This document shows, in pieces, positions 15,670 through 24,607 of a stretch of DNA of 44,692 nucleotides. This stretch comes from JAICWP01 sp035252015 (lineage in GTDB: Bacteria; Acidobacteriota; Terriglobia; Terriglobales; Acidobacteriaceae): NCBI GenBank assembly GCA_035252015.1, contig DATFDP010000247.1, positions 1-44,692 of the forward strand, read 5' to 3'. Both the position numbers and the translations under genes were made by a program. Below the pieces are notes generated by a model. It saw only the letters and a program-made list of their open reading frames with translations. It had not been told where the DNA came from and ran no database searches. Each line of letters opens with the position of its first letter. Positions within the stretch are counted from its first letter, which is position 1.

Positions 15670-16695
15670 CTATTGTGACGGCGCGTAGAAGCCGCGCTTG
15701 GCGGAGATGTGCAGCGGCGGCAGGCCCTTGGGAGGCCGCAACTTGATCGTAATCTTGTGATACTTGCCGTCATGCGGGCGGGTCTTAGGCTGGTAGGCAA
15801 TCACATACTCATCGCGCAGCGCGATGCCGATCTTGGTGGCCACATCGGCCAGTTCGTTGGGATTATCAATGGTAAAGGCGCGACCGCCGGTGGCATCGGT
15901 CACCTCGCGCAGCAACCCCGGTCCCTCCTGCTCTTCCACGGTACGCGGGAACTGGTCGTAGAGGCCGATGGCGAAAATCTGCACGTCCGCTTCCTGCACC
16001 ATGCTTTTAACCTCACCCTCGGTGTAGCGGCTGTGGTTGTCGCCGCCGTCGGAGATGATGAGCAGCGCCTTACGCGGGTACTGGGCGTGGTGCATCTCGT
16101 CTATGCCTAAATAAATGGCGTCCAGCAACGCGGTCATGCCCTTGGACTCGACCGTAGGCAACTGACTTTCGATGTCCTGCACCCGGCTGGTGAAGGGCGA
16201 AACCAGGTGCGGGCCATCGGAGAAGGTGATCAGGAAGAACTCATCCTGGGGGTTGGCCGTCTCCAGGAATTGCGCAACCGCCTCGCGCGCCCGCTGAATC
16301 TTGTCTCCCATGCTGCCGCTGATGTCGAGGATTACCCCTACTGAGATGGGCGCGTCATCGCTGGACAGGTTGCGGATTTGCTCCGGCTGCTTGTCCTGGT
16401 AGATCGTGAAGTTTTCCTTATCCAGGCCAGTGACCAGGCGGTCCATGGGATCGGTGACCGTCACCGGAACCAACACAAGATTGACGTTCGATTTTAGGAG
16501 CGGCAAGCCGGCGCGCAGTGCGGGATCGGGAGCGTGCGGATTCGCCATGGGATCAACCCGCGGCGTGATGTGGACATCGGCGGTATCCTGTCCCGGGGCA
16601 GCAAGCGGGAGCATGAAGGTGAGCAGGACCAGGGCGAGGGCCAGGGGCCACGAACCTGCCTTGTTCAGGCCGGTTTTTCTCAACCACTGCAGCAT
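15670..16695 (-). CDS. VWA domain protein, acidobacterial VWFA-related type
   Basis: A 341-residue secreted or membrane-anchored protein. An N-terminal hydrophobic signal sequence (about 14-34) precedes a beta-sandwich-like segment (about 70-110, VTDPMDRLVTGLDKENFTIY) and a von Willebrand A domain (about 115-310). The MIDAS motif DISGS is at 124-128 (Asp124); a threonine in MTALLDAIYLG and IISDGGDNHSR complete the metal site. This arrangement matches the VWFA-related family that is strongly expanded in Acidobacteria. Function is unknown; such domains mediate metal-dependent protein binding. The start at 16695 gives the best signal peptide, although its ribosome binding site is weak and longer in-frame starts exist. 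Confidence 0.82.
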   Translation of the reverse strand: MLQWLRKTGLNKAGSWPLALALVLLTFMLPLAAPGQDTADVHITPRVDPMANPHAPDPALRAGLPLLKSNVNLVLVPVTVTDPMDRLVTGLDKENFTIYQDKQPEQIRNLSSDDAPISVGVILDISGSMGDKIQRAREAVAQFLETANPQDEFFLITFSDGPHLVSPFTSRVQDIESQLPTVESKGMTALLDAIYLGIDEMHHAQYPRKALLIISDGGDNHSRYTEGEVKSMVQEADVQIFAIGLYDQFPRTVEEQEGPGLLREVTDATGGRAFTIDNPNELADVATKIGIALRDEYVIAYQPKTRPHDGKYHKITIKLRPPKGLPPLHISAKRGFYAPSQ

Positions 16696-16857
16696 TGGAT
16701 CCGTTTTTGTTCGGACTGCCTGTTTAGCCAAGAACCAAGACACCCGCTTTTCGCGCAGTATCATACCGCGCCCGAGGGCGAACAGCGCGTGTCCGCAACC
16801 GGTTTTCTGAAAGGATAAGATGTCCAGCCACCGCAATTGGTTTTGCAACCCCTCTGG

Positions 16858-16881
16858 GATTTCCAGTTCCCTTTGGAAATC
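16858..16881. repeat. 8-bp inverted repeat upstream of the VWA gene
   Basis: GATTTCCA (16858-16865) and TGGAAATC (16874-16881) are perfect arms with an 8-bp spacer in the 269-bp gap between the phospholipase-like gene and the VWA gene. Possible operator or RNA hairpin. I see nothing else in this gap. Confidence 0.45.
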
Positions 16882-16964
16882 GACTCCCTGTTTGGCTGTG
16901 CCTCGGCCCGATCGCGCTACACGCTGCCATGCGGCCGTTTCATGGCGCGAATACCCGAACTCGG

Positions 16965-18293
16965 TTACTGACAGCATTTTGGAGAAATTTTTGCCGGATT
17001 GGCCGGGGCTGAGCCGGCCGGATTCTGGCGCACCGGCTCGAAACTGGCCGGGGGGCCGGCGGTTGCCTCGCGTAATAGCACCAAAGCCTGTTGGGTCCGG
17101 TTCCACTGTGCCGGCTTGAGGGAGCCGTTGGGCGGATCACCGGCGGCGAAATATTGCAGGATATTGGCCCGAACCGCCGGCGTCAGGTGGGCAAAGTGAT
17201 CGCGATCGAGCCGGCGGAGCAGGTCGGCATAGGTTTGGTCGGCCAGCATATATTCGCCTTCCCGGGTGAGCAAGCCGGTATCGAGATTGCGGTTGGGAAT
17301 TCTCAAGTCGCCGGCGCTGACCTGCCGCACCAGCAAGTGATACTCCTGCAGAACGTGGTCCATGCTGCGAAAGTAAAGGTCCTCAGTCTGCGGCTTGGGA
17401 TTGCGGTAGCCCAGGACCTTGGCCGGTCCGAAGGGCACGAGCTTGATCAGAAATCCCAGAATTCTGGCGAAAATGCCAGGCCGGCGATAACGCGTGCCGA
17501 ACTGCCGATTGTAATCGGCGCGAGAGAGGTGATAGATGAAGTCCTGCTTGGCGCGGTTATTGTATTCGTGCTCAATTCGCGGCCTATTTGTGGCCAGCGC
17601 CACCTCCGTCATCTCCGGCACCACGCGGCCTACGGCGAAGCGGAAAGTTTCCAAGGTCAAATCGTCGAAGTGCAGCAGTTTGTCCAGGGAAATGCCGTAA
17701 GTATCTACGAAGGCCCGCTCCAGCAGGTCCTCCGATACCTGAAACCCGATGAAGTCGTGGTACTGCAGCGAGTTGTAACGATGTTTGGCGACCTCCAGCA
17801 CATCAAAGCTGAATTCGGTGCGCAGGTGGGCATCGTGGTTGGTTTCGTAGGGAATCCAGTCGCCATAGCGGGCGCGCAGCCTGGGATACTCGACGGGGAC
17901 GGAAAGGTTGATGGCAGGATGGCCGAAGTTGTCAGCCGCGTAGTGGCTCAATGCGCCCAGCGCGAAGGCATATTCCTGCACATTGCGGGCATCCCTCAGC
18001 ATCCAGGCGACAAAGTCGCCGGTGCGTACGTAATGCAGGATGTCAGTGAACTTTTTGTTGCCCAATGGGTAATAGCCGACATCCTGGATGACCGAACCGC
18101 CGTACGCGAACGAGTGTGCCTGCTTCAACTCCGCCGGTGTGGCATTGGGGAAGCGCTTGAGCAGCGCGGGCAGGATGTCGGACTTCCAGGCAAGATCAAT
18201 GACCTCCTCATGGGAAAGCACGGCATATCCCACCAGCGGGCGGTCGGCGAGAAGGAAGCAAAAAACCAGCAGGAGCGTGAGCGCGCGCTTCAT
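16965..18293 (-). CDS. Secreted zinc-dependent phospholipase C-like protein
   Basis: A 442-residue protein with an N-terminal signal peptide (about 1-23). The following region resembles the bacterial zinc-dependent phospholipase C / S1-P1 nuclease fold: His28 near the mature N-terminus, then a helix with ALGALSHYAADNFGHPAIN, whose His and Asp residues fit zinc ligands, and further conserved His/Asp downstream. The C-terminal 60 residues are Pro/Ala-rich and probably disordered. Family enzymes cleave phospholipids; here the substrate is inferred only. Upstream, a 255-bp gap with no recognisable element separates it from the divergent TonB-dependent receptor gene. Confidence 0.75.
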   Translation of the reverse strand: MKRALTLLLVFCFLLADRPLVGYAVLSHEEVIDLAWKSDILPALLKRFPNATPAELKQAHSFAYGGSVIQDVGYYPLGNKKFTDILHYVRTGDFVAWMLRDARNVQEYAFALGALSHYAADNFGHPAINLSVPVEYPRLRARYGDWIPYETNHDAHLRTEFSFDVLEVAKHRYNSLQYHDFIGFQVSEDLLERAFVDTYGISLDKLLHFDDLTLETFRFAVGRVVPEMTEVALATNRPRIEHEYNNRAKQDFIYHLSRADYNRQFGTRYRRPGIFARILGFLIKLVPFGPAKVLGYRNPKPQTEDLYFRSMDHVLQEYHLLVRQVSAGDLRIPNRNLDTGLLTREGEYMLADQTYADLLRRLDRDHFAHLTPAVRANILQYFAAGDPPNGSLKPAQWNRTQQALVLLREATAGPPASFEPVRQNPAGSAPANPAKISPKCCQ

Positions 18294-18548
18294 TTCTCGT
18301 GATTCAGATGCAGATTCGGAGCTGCTGGTAAGGCCAAAACTAAGGCCAGGGAATCGTCGCCTAATTCAAGGTAGAAGGAAAAGGACAGGAACTGAAGGCC
18401 TTCCCAGATAGAGACCCACCAGCTACCTTCGTGCTGCTGCAGCCAAGCATCTTGGCTCCGGCAGCTCTTAATATTCAAGTTGGCACCGCCTCCAGGTGTA
18501 AAAGCGCTCCCCCCTCTGTTGAGTCCGGTCCTCCTCTTCGGGGGTGGA

Positions 18549-20558
18549 ATGAGAACCTTTCGTCTGCTCGTGTTGCTGTCCGCAGTCGTGCTCCCCGCTT
18601 GTATTCCAGGTTTGGCCCAGGAGGATCAATCCCCTTCCACGCTCCTGGATATGAGCCTGGAAGAGCTGATGAAGGTGGAGGTGGAATCGGTTTACGCCGC
18701 TTCGCGCCACCAGCAAAAGGTCACCGAAGCACCGGCGTCCATCACGGTAATTACGTCCGATCAAATCCAGAGATACGGCTATCGCACGCTGGCGGACGCC
18801 TTGCGCTCGGTGCGCGGCTTTTTTGTCACCTATGACCGCAATTACAGCTACCTGGGCGTGCGCGGATTCAACCGGCCAGGCGATTACGGCAGCCGGGTCC
18901 TGCTACTTATTGATGGCCATCGCGTTAATGACAATATCTTCGACTCCACCTTCAATGGAACCGAATTTCCACTGGACCTTGACCTAATTGAGCGCATCGA
19001 GGTGATCCGCGGGCCCAATACTTCACTCTATGTAGCCAGCGCTTTTCTTGGGGTCATCAATGTCATTACCAAGAGCCCGCGCAAGGTGGGCAGCCCGGAG
19101 CTGAGCACGGAAGCCGGCAGCTTCGGCTCTTACAAGGGCCGTGTCAGCTACGGCGAAACTCTAAAGGGCGGCGTGGAGATGCTGCTCTCCGGGTCTTATT
19201 ACACCAGCCAGGGCGCACATCGCTTGTATTTCCCGGAATTTGACACCCCCGCGACCAACAACGGGGTCGCCGTTAACGCCGACGATGACCAATCCCAGCA
19301 GCTTTTTGGAAACTTCCTGTATCGCAATTTCAGGCTGCAGGCGCTCTACGGGTCACGGGAAAAAGGCATACCCACGGCCTCCTACGACACCACCTTCAAT
19401 GATCCCCGCACTCGCACCACCGACATCCGCAGCTACCTCGACTTGCAATACGATCACAAGCTGAGCGGCACTACTGACTTCATGGGCCGGCTCTACCTCG
19501 ATCAATATGAATACCACGGCGTGAATGCCTACTCCGACCCAGGTTCCACCTCCACTTACCTTAACGAAGATCTCAGCCGCGGCAAGTGGGCGGGGGCAGA
19601 GATTTCGGTCAGCCGAAAGGTAATGGACAAGCACCGCTTTTCTGCCGGCACCGAATTTCGCCGTAACTATTTGCAGGCAGGAGGAAACTACGATCGCTCT
19701 CCTTTCGTGCAATATTCATCAGTGCGAAACAACTCCACTATTGTTGCCCTTTACTCCCAAGGGGAAATCGAGCTGCGCAGCAATTTGCTGCTCAACCTTG
19801 GCCTCCACTATGACTACTACTCTACCTTTGGAGGCACGCTGAACCCGCGTGCCGGGTTGATCTACAATCCCCTTCCAAAAACCACGCTGAAGTTTGTTTA
19901 TGCGGAAGCGTTTCGCCCGCCCAATGACTTCGAACTTTATTACGCAAGTTCTACCAACCTGCCCAATCCCAGCCTTCAGCCGGAGACAGCCAAGACCATG
20001 GGAGTGGTACTGGAACAATATCTGGGCAACCGCATTCGCTTCACTGTAGATGGCTACTACTATCCCCTGCGGCGGCTGATCGGGGAAGAGATTGAACCGG
20101 TCAGTGGGAAGATGATTTATCAGAACCGGGGCTCAGTGGACATGCAGGGAGTGGAATTCGAGCTGGCCAAGACCTGGAGTCGCGGACTGGAAGCGAGTGT
20201 GCAATACAGCTTTCAGGATCTGGCTGACCGGCTGGATGGGGCAGCGCTCTCCAACGTGCCCAAGCATCTGGGCGGGTTCAAGCTGAGCATTCCTGTGCTG
20301 GGAAAGAAGCTATTTGCCAGTGCCGATGTGAATTATGTGAGCCACCGCAGGACTCTGGCGGGAAATGACGTTCCCGGCTACGTGCTTCCCAACTTTACGC
20401 TCTTCAGCCAGAACCTGAAGCAGCATTGGAAGGTTTCGGCCAGCCTTTATAACGCCTTCAACAGCATGTACCGCGATCCCGGCGCGCCCGAGCATCGCCC
20501 GGACGTCATCTGGCAGGATGGGCGGAGTTTCCGCCTGAAAGCGACTTACAGCTTCTAA
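18549..20558 (+). CDS. TonB-dependent outer-membrane receptor
   Basis: A 669-residue receptor. A signal peptide (about 1-23) is followed by a TonB-box-like stretch (SLEELMKVEVESVY, 36-49), the plug domain (about 58-165, with APASITVITSDQI, LADALRSVRG and RIEVIRGPNT) and a beta-barrel ending in the outer-membrane signature Phe (KATYSF). It resembles the vitamin B12/colicin-receptor group that often sits beside YfiR-like genes, and a YfiR gene does follow 8 bp downstream. The ligand cannot be told from sequence. The start at 18549 has GGGGGTGG close upstream and gives a good signal peptide; an in-frame start at 18480 would extend it by 23 residues. Confidence 0.9.
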   Translation: MRTFRLLVLLSAVVLPACIPGLAQEDQSPSTLLDMSLEELMKVEVESVYAASRHQQKVTEAPASITVITSDQIQRYGYRTLADALRSVRGFFVTYDRNYSYLGVRGFNRPGDYGSRVLLLIDGHRVNDNIFDSTFNGTEFPLDLDLIERIEVIRGPNTSLYVASAFLGVINVITKSPRKVGSPELSTEAGSFGSYKGRVSYGETLKGGVEMLLSGSYYTSQGAHRLYFPEFDTPATNNGVAVNADDDQSQQLFGNFLYRNFRLQALYGSREKGIPTASYDTTFNDPRTRTTDIRSYLDLQYDHKLSGTTDFMGRLYLDQYEYHGVNAYSDPGSTSTYLNEDLSRGKWAGAEISVSRKVMDKHRFSAGTEFRRNYLQAGGNYDRSPFVQYSSVRNNSTIVALYSQGEIELRSNLLLNLGLHYDYYSTFGGTLNPRAGLIYNPLPKTTLKFVYAEAFRPPNDFELYYASSTNLPNPSLQPETAKTMGVVLEQYLGNRIRFTVDGYYYPLRRLIGEEIEPVSGKMIYQNRGSVDMQGVEFELAKTWSRGLEASVQYSFQDLADRLDGAALSNVPKHLGGFKLSIPVLGKKLFASADVNYVSHRRTLAGNDVPGYVLPNFTLFSQNLKQHWKVSASLYNAFNSMYRDPGAPEHRPDVIWQDGRSFRLKATYSF

Positions 20559-20566
20559 GAATAGCG

Positions 20567-21169
20567 ATGAAAGCTGCAGCACAATGGCTGGGCAAACAAG
20601 ACAGAACGCAGTGTAGCTGTGACTGGTTTGCCAAGGCAGCCTGCGCTGCCCTGCTGCTTTGTTTGGCCCTGTCGGGCGCGACCTTGCCTAGCGAGGCACA
20701 AATCTCCAGCAGCGAAGAATATCGCCTTAAGCTCGCCTTCCTCTACAACTTTGCCAAATTTGTGGAATGGCCCGCCGACTCCTTCCCCGGCCCGCGGTCG
20801 CCGCTCGACATCTGCATCGTAGGCAGAGATCCATTCGACAGTGAGCTGGAACGGCAGGTGGCTGCCCGCAGTTTGAATGGGCATCCGGTAGCAATCCGCA
20901 CGCTCCGGCCCAGCGATGATCCCAACGGCTGCCATCTTATTTTCCTGCCTGTTTCCAGCGACACCTCGCTGGTCGCGGTCCTGAAGCGGTTGGATGGCTC
21001 CGCGATTACCGTGGGAGAATCGGCGAGTTTCGTCGCGCGAGGCGGCACCGTAAACTTTGTCATCGAAGGTACGATGCTGCGCTTTGAAGTGAATCTGAGC
21101 GCTTCCCAGCGACTCCGATCCCGCATTAGTTCGCGGTTTCTGGCGCTCGCTAAAATCTACAAAGAGTAA
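20567..21169 (+). CDS. YfiR family periplasmic protein (DUF4154)
   Basis: A 200-residue protein with a long N-region (27 residues with two Cys), a hydrophobic signal core (about 27-41) and a likely cleavage site after SEAQ. The mature part begins EEYRLKLAFLYNFAKFVEWP, which is typical of the YfiR/DUF4154 family. It continues with ICIVGRDPF, CHLIFLPVSS and an INFxIE-like strand (VNFVIEG). In Pseudomonas, YfiR is a periplasmic repressor of the diguanylate cyclase YfiN. The gene is 8 bp from the TonB receptor gene and surely co-transcribed with it. A cyclase or histidine kinase usually completes such operons; none follows, as the next gene is on the other strand with only 1 bp between stops. Confidence 0.85.
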   Translation: MKAAAQWLGKQDRTQCSCDWFAKAACAALLLCLALSGATLPSEAQISSSEEYRLKLAFLYNFAKFVEWPADSFPGPRSPLDICIVGRDPFDSELERQVAARSLNGHPVAIRTLRPSDDPNGCHLIFLPVSSDTSLVAVLKRLDGSAITVGESASFVARGGTVNFVIEGTMLRFEVNLSASQRLRSRISSRFLALAKIYKE

Positions 21170-21170
21170 T

Positions 21171-23327
21171 TCAGACGCGCTGCGGCAGCGTTCCCTGCGG
21201 CAGCAGCGGCAACGAGCGCAGGCGCACACCGGTTGCTGCAAATATGGCGTTAGCTACGGCCGGTGCCAGTCCCATGTTGGGTGTTTCTCCCGCTCCGGCG
21301 GAGGGCAGATCCTTGCGGTTGACCAGCACCACCTCAATCTGGGGCAGATCGCGGAAGCGCGGTACCCGGTAGTCATAGAAGTGCGGGTTCAGTATTTTGC
21401 CGTTCGCAAAGCGAATGGCCTCGAACATCGCGCCGCCGATGGCCTGGGTAATGGCGCCTTCAATCTGGTTGCGCAGGCCGTTGGGATTGACCACCGCCCC
21501 GCAATCGAAGGCTTCCGCCACGCGCGCAATCCTCACCGGAGCGCCCGGCCTGGCAATCTCAATTTCGGCGCAAGTGGCGACGTAACTGCCTTTCTCCGTG
21601 CCACCCGCGATCCCAAATCCGCGCTGCGACGTACTTCTATGCTTGCCCCAGTTAAATTTTTCTGCCGCGGCTTGTAGAACCGCTCGCAAACGGGGATCTG
21701 AAATGTTTTTCAGACGAAATGCCAGCGAGTCCATTCCCGCCAGGTGCGCCAGTTCGTCCATCGCAGATTCCCGCGCGAAAAAGTTCGCCGGCGCCGCCAA
21801 TCCGCGGTAGGAGCCCTGGCGCAGCGGCGAATTCACCGGGTGAAATTCAATGCGCTGGTTGGGAATATCGTAGGGCGTGTTGATGGCCGCTGGGCCGGAA
21901 TTGTAGTTGTCGTGTTCCCAGGTGAGCACCTTAGAGTCGGCATCCACGCTCGCCTTTACGTCAATCACGCCCGCCGGCCGGAAGTACGCCCAGGTGAACT
22001 CCTCCTCTCGCGTCCACACCAGGCGCACCGGCTTGCCCGCCTCCCTGGCCAGGCGCGCGGCCTCTACGGCGCATTCTCCGGTGTGCTTGCCGCCGTAAGC
22101 CGAACCGGTGTCTGGAATGATGACCCGCACCTTCTGGCGCGGAATTCGCAGCTCCTCCGCCAGTTGGTCGGCTACGGCAAAGGGACGCTGGGAGCCCGTC
22201 CACACCGTCAGCTTCTCGCCTTCCCACTCCGCCACCGCTGCCCGCGGCTCTAGCGGCGCGTGGGCGATGTACTGCAGGGTGTAAGTAGCAGCCAGCGTCT
22301 TGGCGGAAACCGGCAGCTTCTGGCTCACCGAACCTGCTTCGTGGCGGAAACCTTCGTCGCTGTTATCTATGTTCTTTCGCAGGTAATCAAACAGTTCTTT
22401 GTTGGAAGGCTGCGCGGGAGCCTTCCAGACCGCGCGCGTGGCCTTCATCGCCTGCTCGGCCGTGTGCTGGTCGGGCCCGACCGCGCCAATGAAGCTGCCG
22501 TCGTGCACTATTTTGATTCGAGGAATCTCCTCGGCGGCAGAAGTGTCCAGCGATGCCAAGGTGGCGTTGAAGGCCGTGGGCCGAAGTACTTTTCCATACA
22601 TCATTCCGGGGCGGATCACGTCGGCGGCATACCGGTGCTCGCCAGTGACGAAGACTTGGCTGTCCACCTTCGCTACCGGCGTTCCCGCCACACGCCACTC
22701 TGTCGTCGGCGTCAGAGAAGGATCTTCCGGCAGCAACTTTGTTATCTGCTGACCGCGCGTCAGCTCGCCGTAGGTGAGTGATTGGTTGGTCTTGGGATCG
22801 GTAACTTTGCCATCGGACGCAACCAGCGTCGCAGCGTCTGCATGCCAGCGCTCCGCCGCCATGGTGACCACCACATCGCGTGCGGTGGAGGCCACTTCCC
22901 GCAGGCGCGGACCCATCGTAGGCGTGGTACGGCTGCCGAACGTGCCCATGTCCCAAGGCGTGAGGTCGGTGTCGCCCATGACCATCGAGATGGCGGAAAC
23001 CGGCACGCGCAGCTCTTCCGCCACCTGTTGCGCCAGTGAAGTGCGGATGTTCTGCCCCATCTCCGCCTTACCGGTGTAAACCGTGACCACGCCATTTTCG
23101 CCCACATGCAGCCAGGCGGAAATTTCCCGCGGCAGGTCTTGCTCTGAGCGACGCCCTCTGCCCGATTCCTGCGCCACAACGTTCCCGGCGCAGGCGCAGA
23201 CCAGCACGCCGCCGCCCAGCAGCTTGAAAAACTGCCGCCGGTCAAGCTCAAAGGCGTAACGGGCTTTCTCGATGTTCTCGTGCTGGGTTCTCTCCAGATC
23301 AGCCGCCGCGAGCGTTTCTTTGTTCAT
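21171..23327 (-). CDS. Molybdopterin-binding subunit of a xanthine dehydrogenase-family oxidoreductase
   Basis: A 718-residue catalytic subunit of a molybdenum hydroxylase, of the isoquinoline 1-oxidoreductase (IorB)-like or membrane aldehyde dehydrogenase type. A twin-arginine signal is visible at about 29-50 (LDRRQFFKLLGGGVLVCACAG), so export by Tat is predicted. Pterin-binding segments include GKAEMGQNIRTSLAQQVAEEL and GSAYGGKHTGE. The conserved catalytic Glu is Glu681 in AGAGETPNMG. These enzymes hydroxylate aldehydes or N-heterocycles with water and pass electrons through 2Fe-2S clusters to a cytochrome. The start at 23327 overlaps the 2Fe-2S subunit stop by 4 bp (ATGA), so the two are translationally coupled. 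The exact substrate is unknown. Confidence 0.9.
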   Translation of the reverse strand: MNKETLAAADLERTQHENIEKARYAFELDRRQFFKLLGGGVLVCACAGNVVAQESGRGRRSEQDLPREISAWLHVGENGVVTVYTGKAEMGQNIRTSLAQQVAEELRVPVSAISMVMGDTDLTPWDMGTFGSRTTPTMGPRLREVASTARDVVVTMAAERWHADAATLVASDGKVTDPKTNQSLTYGELTRGQQITKLLPEDPSLTPTTEWRVAGTPVAKVDSQVFVTGEHRYAADVIRPGMMYGKVLRPTAFNATLASLDTSAAEEIPRIKIVHDGSFIGAVGPDQHTAEQAMKATRAVWKAPAQPSNKELFDYLRKNIDNSDEGFRHEAGSVSQKLPVSAKTLAATYTLQYIAHAPLEPRAAVAEWEGEKLTVWTGSQRPFAVADQLAEELRIPRQKVRVIIPDTGSAYGGKHTGECAVEAARLAREAGKPVRLVWTREEEFTWAYFRPAGVIDVKASVDADSKVLTWEHDNYNSGPAAINTPYDIPNQRIEFHPVNSPLRQGSYRGLAAPANFFARESAMDELAHLAGMDSLAFRLKNISDPRLRAVLQAAAEKFNWGKHRSTSQRGFGIAGGTEKGSYVATCAEIEIARPGAPVRIARVAEAFDCGAVVNPNGLRNQIEGAITQAIGGAMFEAIRFANGKILNPHFYDYRVPRFRDLPQIEVVLVNRKDLPSAGAGETPNMGLAPAVANAIFAATGVRLRSLPLLPQGTLPQRV

Positions 23328-23800
23328 GACCGTTCCACCTTCCACTCGCGGGCTGCCTGCCGGATGGCGGCCATGGCCCGCCCATAGGTGCCGCAGCGGC
23401 ACATGTTGCCGTTCATGAAGCGCACAATGTCCTCATCGCTGGGCCGCGGGTTGGAATTCAGCAGGGCCACGGCGGACATGATCATTCCCGAAGTGCAGTA
23501 GCCGCACTGGAAGGCCTCCTGCTCCAGGAAGGCTTGCTGTACCGGATTCAGCTTGCCGTTCTGTGCCAGCGCTTCAATGGTGATGATCTTCTTTCCCACC
23601 GTCTGCGAAACCGGTGTGCGGCAGGAGCGCACGGGCCTGCCATCCAGCAGTACGGTGCAGGCTCCGCACTGCCCTTCGCCGCACCCGTATTTGGTGCCGG
23701 TCATCTGCAGGTGCTCCCGCAGGGCGTAGAGGAGAGGAAGATCAGGTGGAAGGTCGAGACGGTGTTCCCTTCCGTTTACCCGCAGAACCACGGCGGCCAT
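23324..23800 (-). CDS. 2Fe-2S subunit of the molybdenum hydroxylase
   Basis: A 158-residue small subunit with both iron-sulfur sites of the xanthine oxidase family. Cys40, Cys45, Cys48 and Cys60 (CGEGQCGAC...C) form the plant-ferredoxin-type cluster. Cys99, Cys102, Cys134 and Cys136 (CGYC...CRC) form the helical-domain cluster. It has no signal peptide and is probably carried out of the cell with the Tat-signal-bearing large subunit. It moves electrons from the Mo site to an acceptor; the divergently encoded cytochrome c proteins are good candidates. First gene of the two-gene operon; a FAD subunit gene is absent, as in IorAB-type enzymes. Confidence 0.92.
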   Translation of the reverse strand: MAAVVLRVNGREHRLDLPPDLPLLYALREHLQMTGTKYGCGEGQCGACTVLLDGRPVRSCRTPVSQTVGKKIITIEALAQNGKLNPVQQAFLEQEAFQCGYCTSGMIMSAVALLNSNPRPSDEDIVRFMNGNMCRCGTYGRAMAAIRQAAREWKVERS

Positions 23801-23970
23801 GGGCGCCTCCCAGGAATTCGCTCACAAAAGGAAACACCTATGTTAGCGCCAAATCAAAGCCGGAGTCAGGTAATCGGGTTGTGTCCAGAGCCGTCCAGCC
23901 GATATAGTGTCCCAAATTGAAATTCAGCGGCTCCACAGGACCGCAGCCGGCCCTACACGGGAGAGTGCAC

Positions 23971-24546
23971 GTGAAAGCATTCATCTTCGGAATTATTGTT
24001 GCGGTAATAGCGATTGCGGCTGGAGTCTATTTCTACTTCGATACCGGCAGCGCTCCGGTAGCCACTTCTGCCCAGGCCATGCCCTTTGAAAAAATGTTGG
24101 CGAAGAAGGGGCTGCACGCGCGGGTGGAGAAAGAGATGCCCAAGACCGTGCCTATCACCGCCGACGCCTCAGCCTACGCCGCCGGCGCCCAGGTGTACCG
24201 CGACAATTGTGCTGTCTGCCACGGCCTGCCGAAGCAGCCTAAAGGAGCTATTGCCACCGGCGAATATCCCGCCCCTCCTCAGCTTTTTGAGGGCAAAGGG
24301 GTAACTGACGACCCCGCGGGCGAAACTTACTGGAAAGCGGAAAACGGCATTCGCCTGACCGGCATGCCGGCATTCGGCAAGTCGCTCTCGACCACGCAAC
24401 TGTGGCAGGTCAGCCTGTTGCTGGCCAACGCGGACAAGTTGCCGGCCGATGTGCAGCAGACGCTGGCGGCCCCTTTGCAGGCCGCTCCGGCTCAGCCCGC
24501 TCCAACCGAGACGCCTGCACCAAAGCGCCGGGCTCGCCGTCGCTAA
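23971..24546 (+). CDS. Membrane-anchored c-type cytochrome
   Basis: A 191-residue monohaem cytochrome c. An uncleaved or signal-type hydrophobic helix lies at about 4-23. The haem motif is CAVCH (Cys80, Cys83, His84) and the likely axial ligand is Met132 in LTGMPAFG. The C-terminus is Ala/Pro-rich and ends in a strongly basic stretch, PKRRARRR. The start is taken as GTG at 23971, preceded by GGGAGAG; an upstream start would add 18 polar residues before the helix. It is divergent from the molybdenum hydroxylase operon (170-bp gap) and 61 bp ahead of a PQQ-type/cytochrome fusion, so it probably links these dehydrogenases to the respiratory chain. Confidence 0.88.
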   Translation: MKAFIFGIIVAVIAIAAGVYFYFDTGSAPVATSAQAMPFEKMLAKKGLHARVEKEMPKTVPITADASAYAAGAQVYRDNCAVCHGLPKQPKGAIATGEYPAPPQLFEGKGVTDDPAGETYWKAENGIRLTGMPAFGKSLSTTQLWQVSLLLANADKLPADVQQTLAAPLQAAPAQPAPTETPAPKRRARRR

Positions 24547-24607
24547 GAAACCGAGATTCTGCGGGGCTGAGTGCTGACCCCCTAATGTGAAGTGCTATCT
24601 CAGGATT

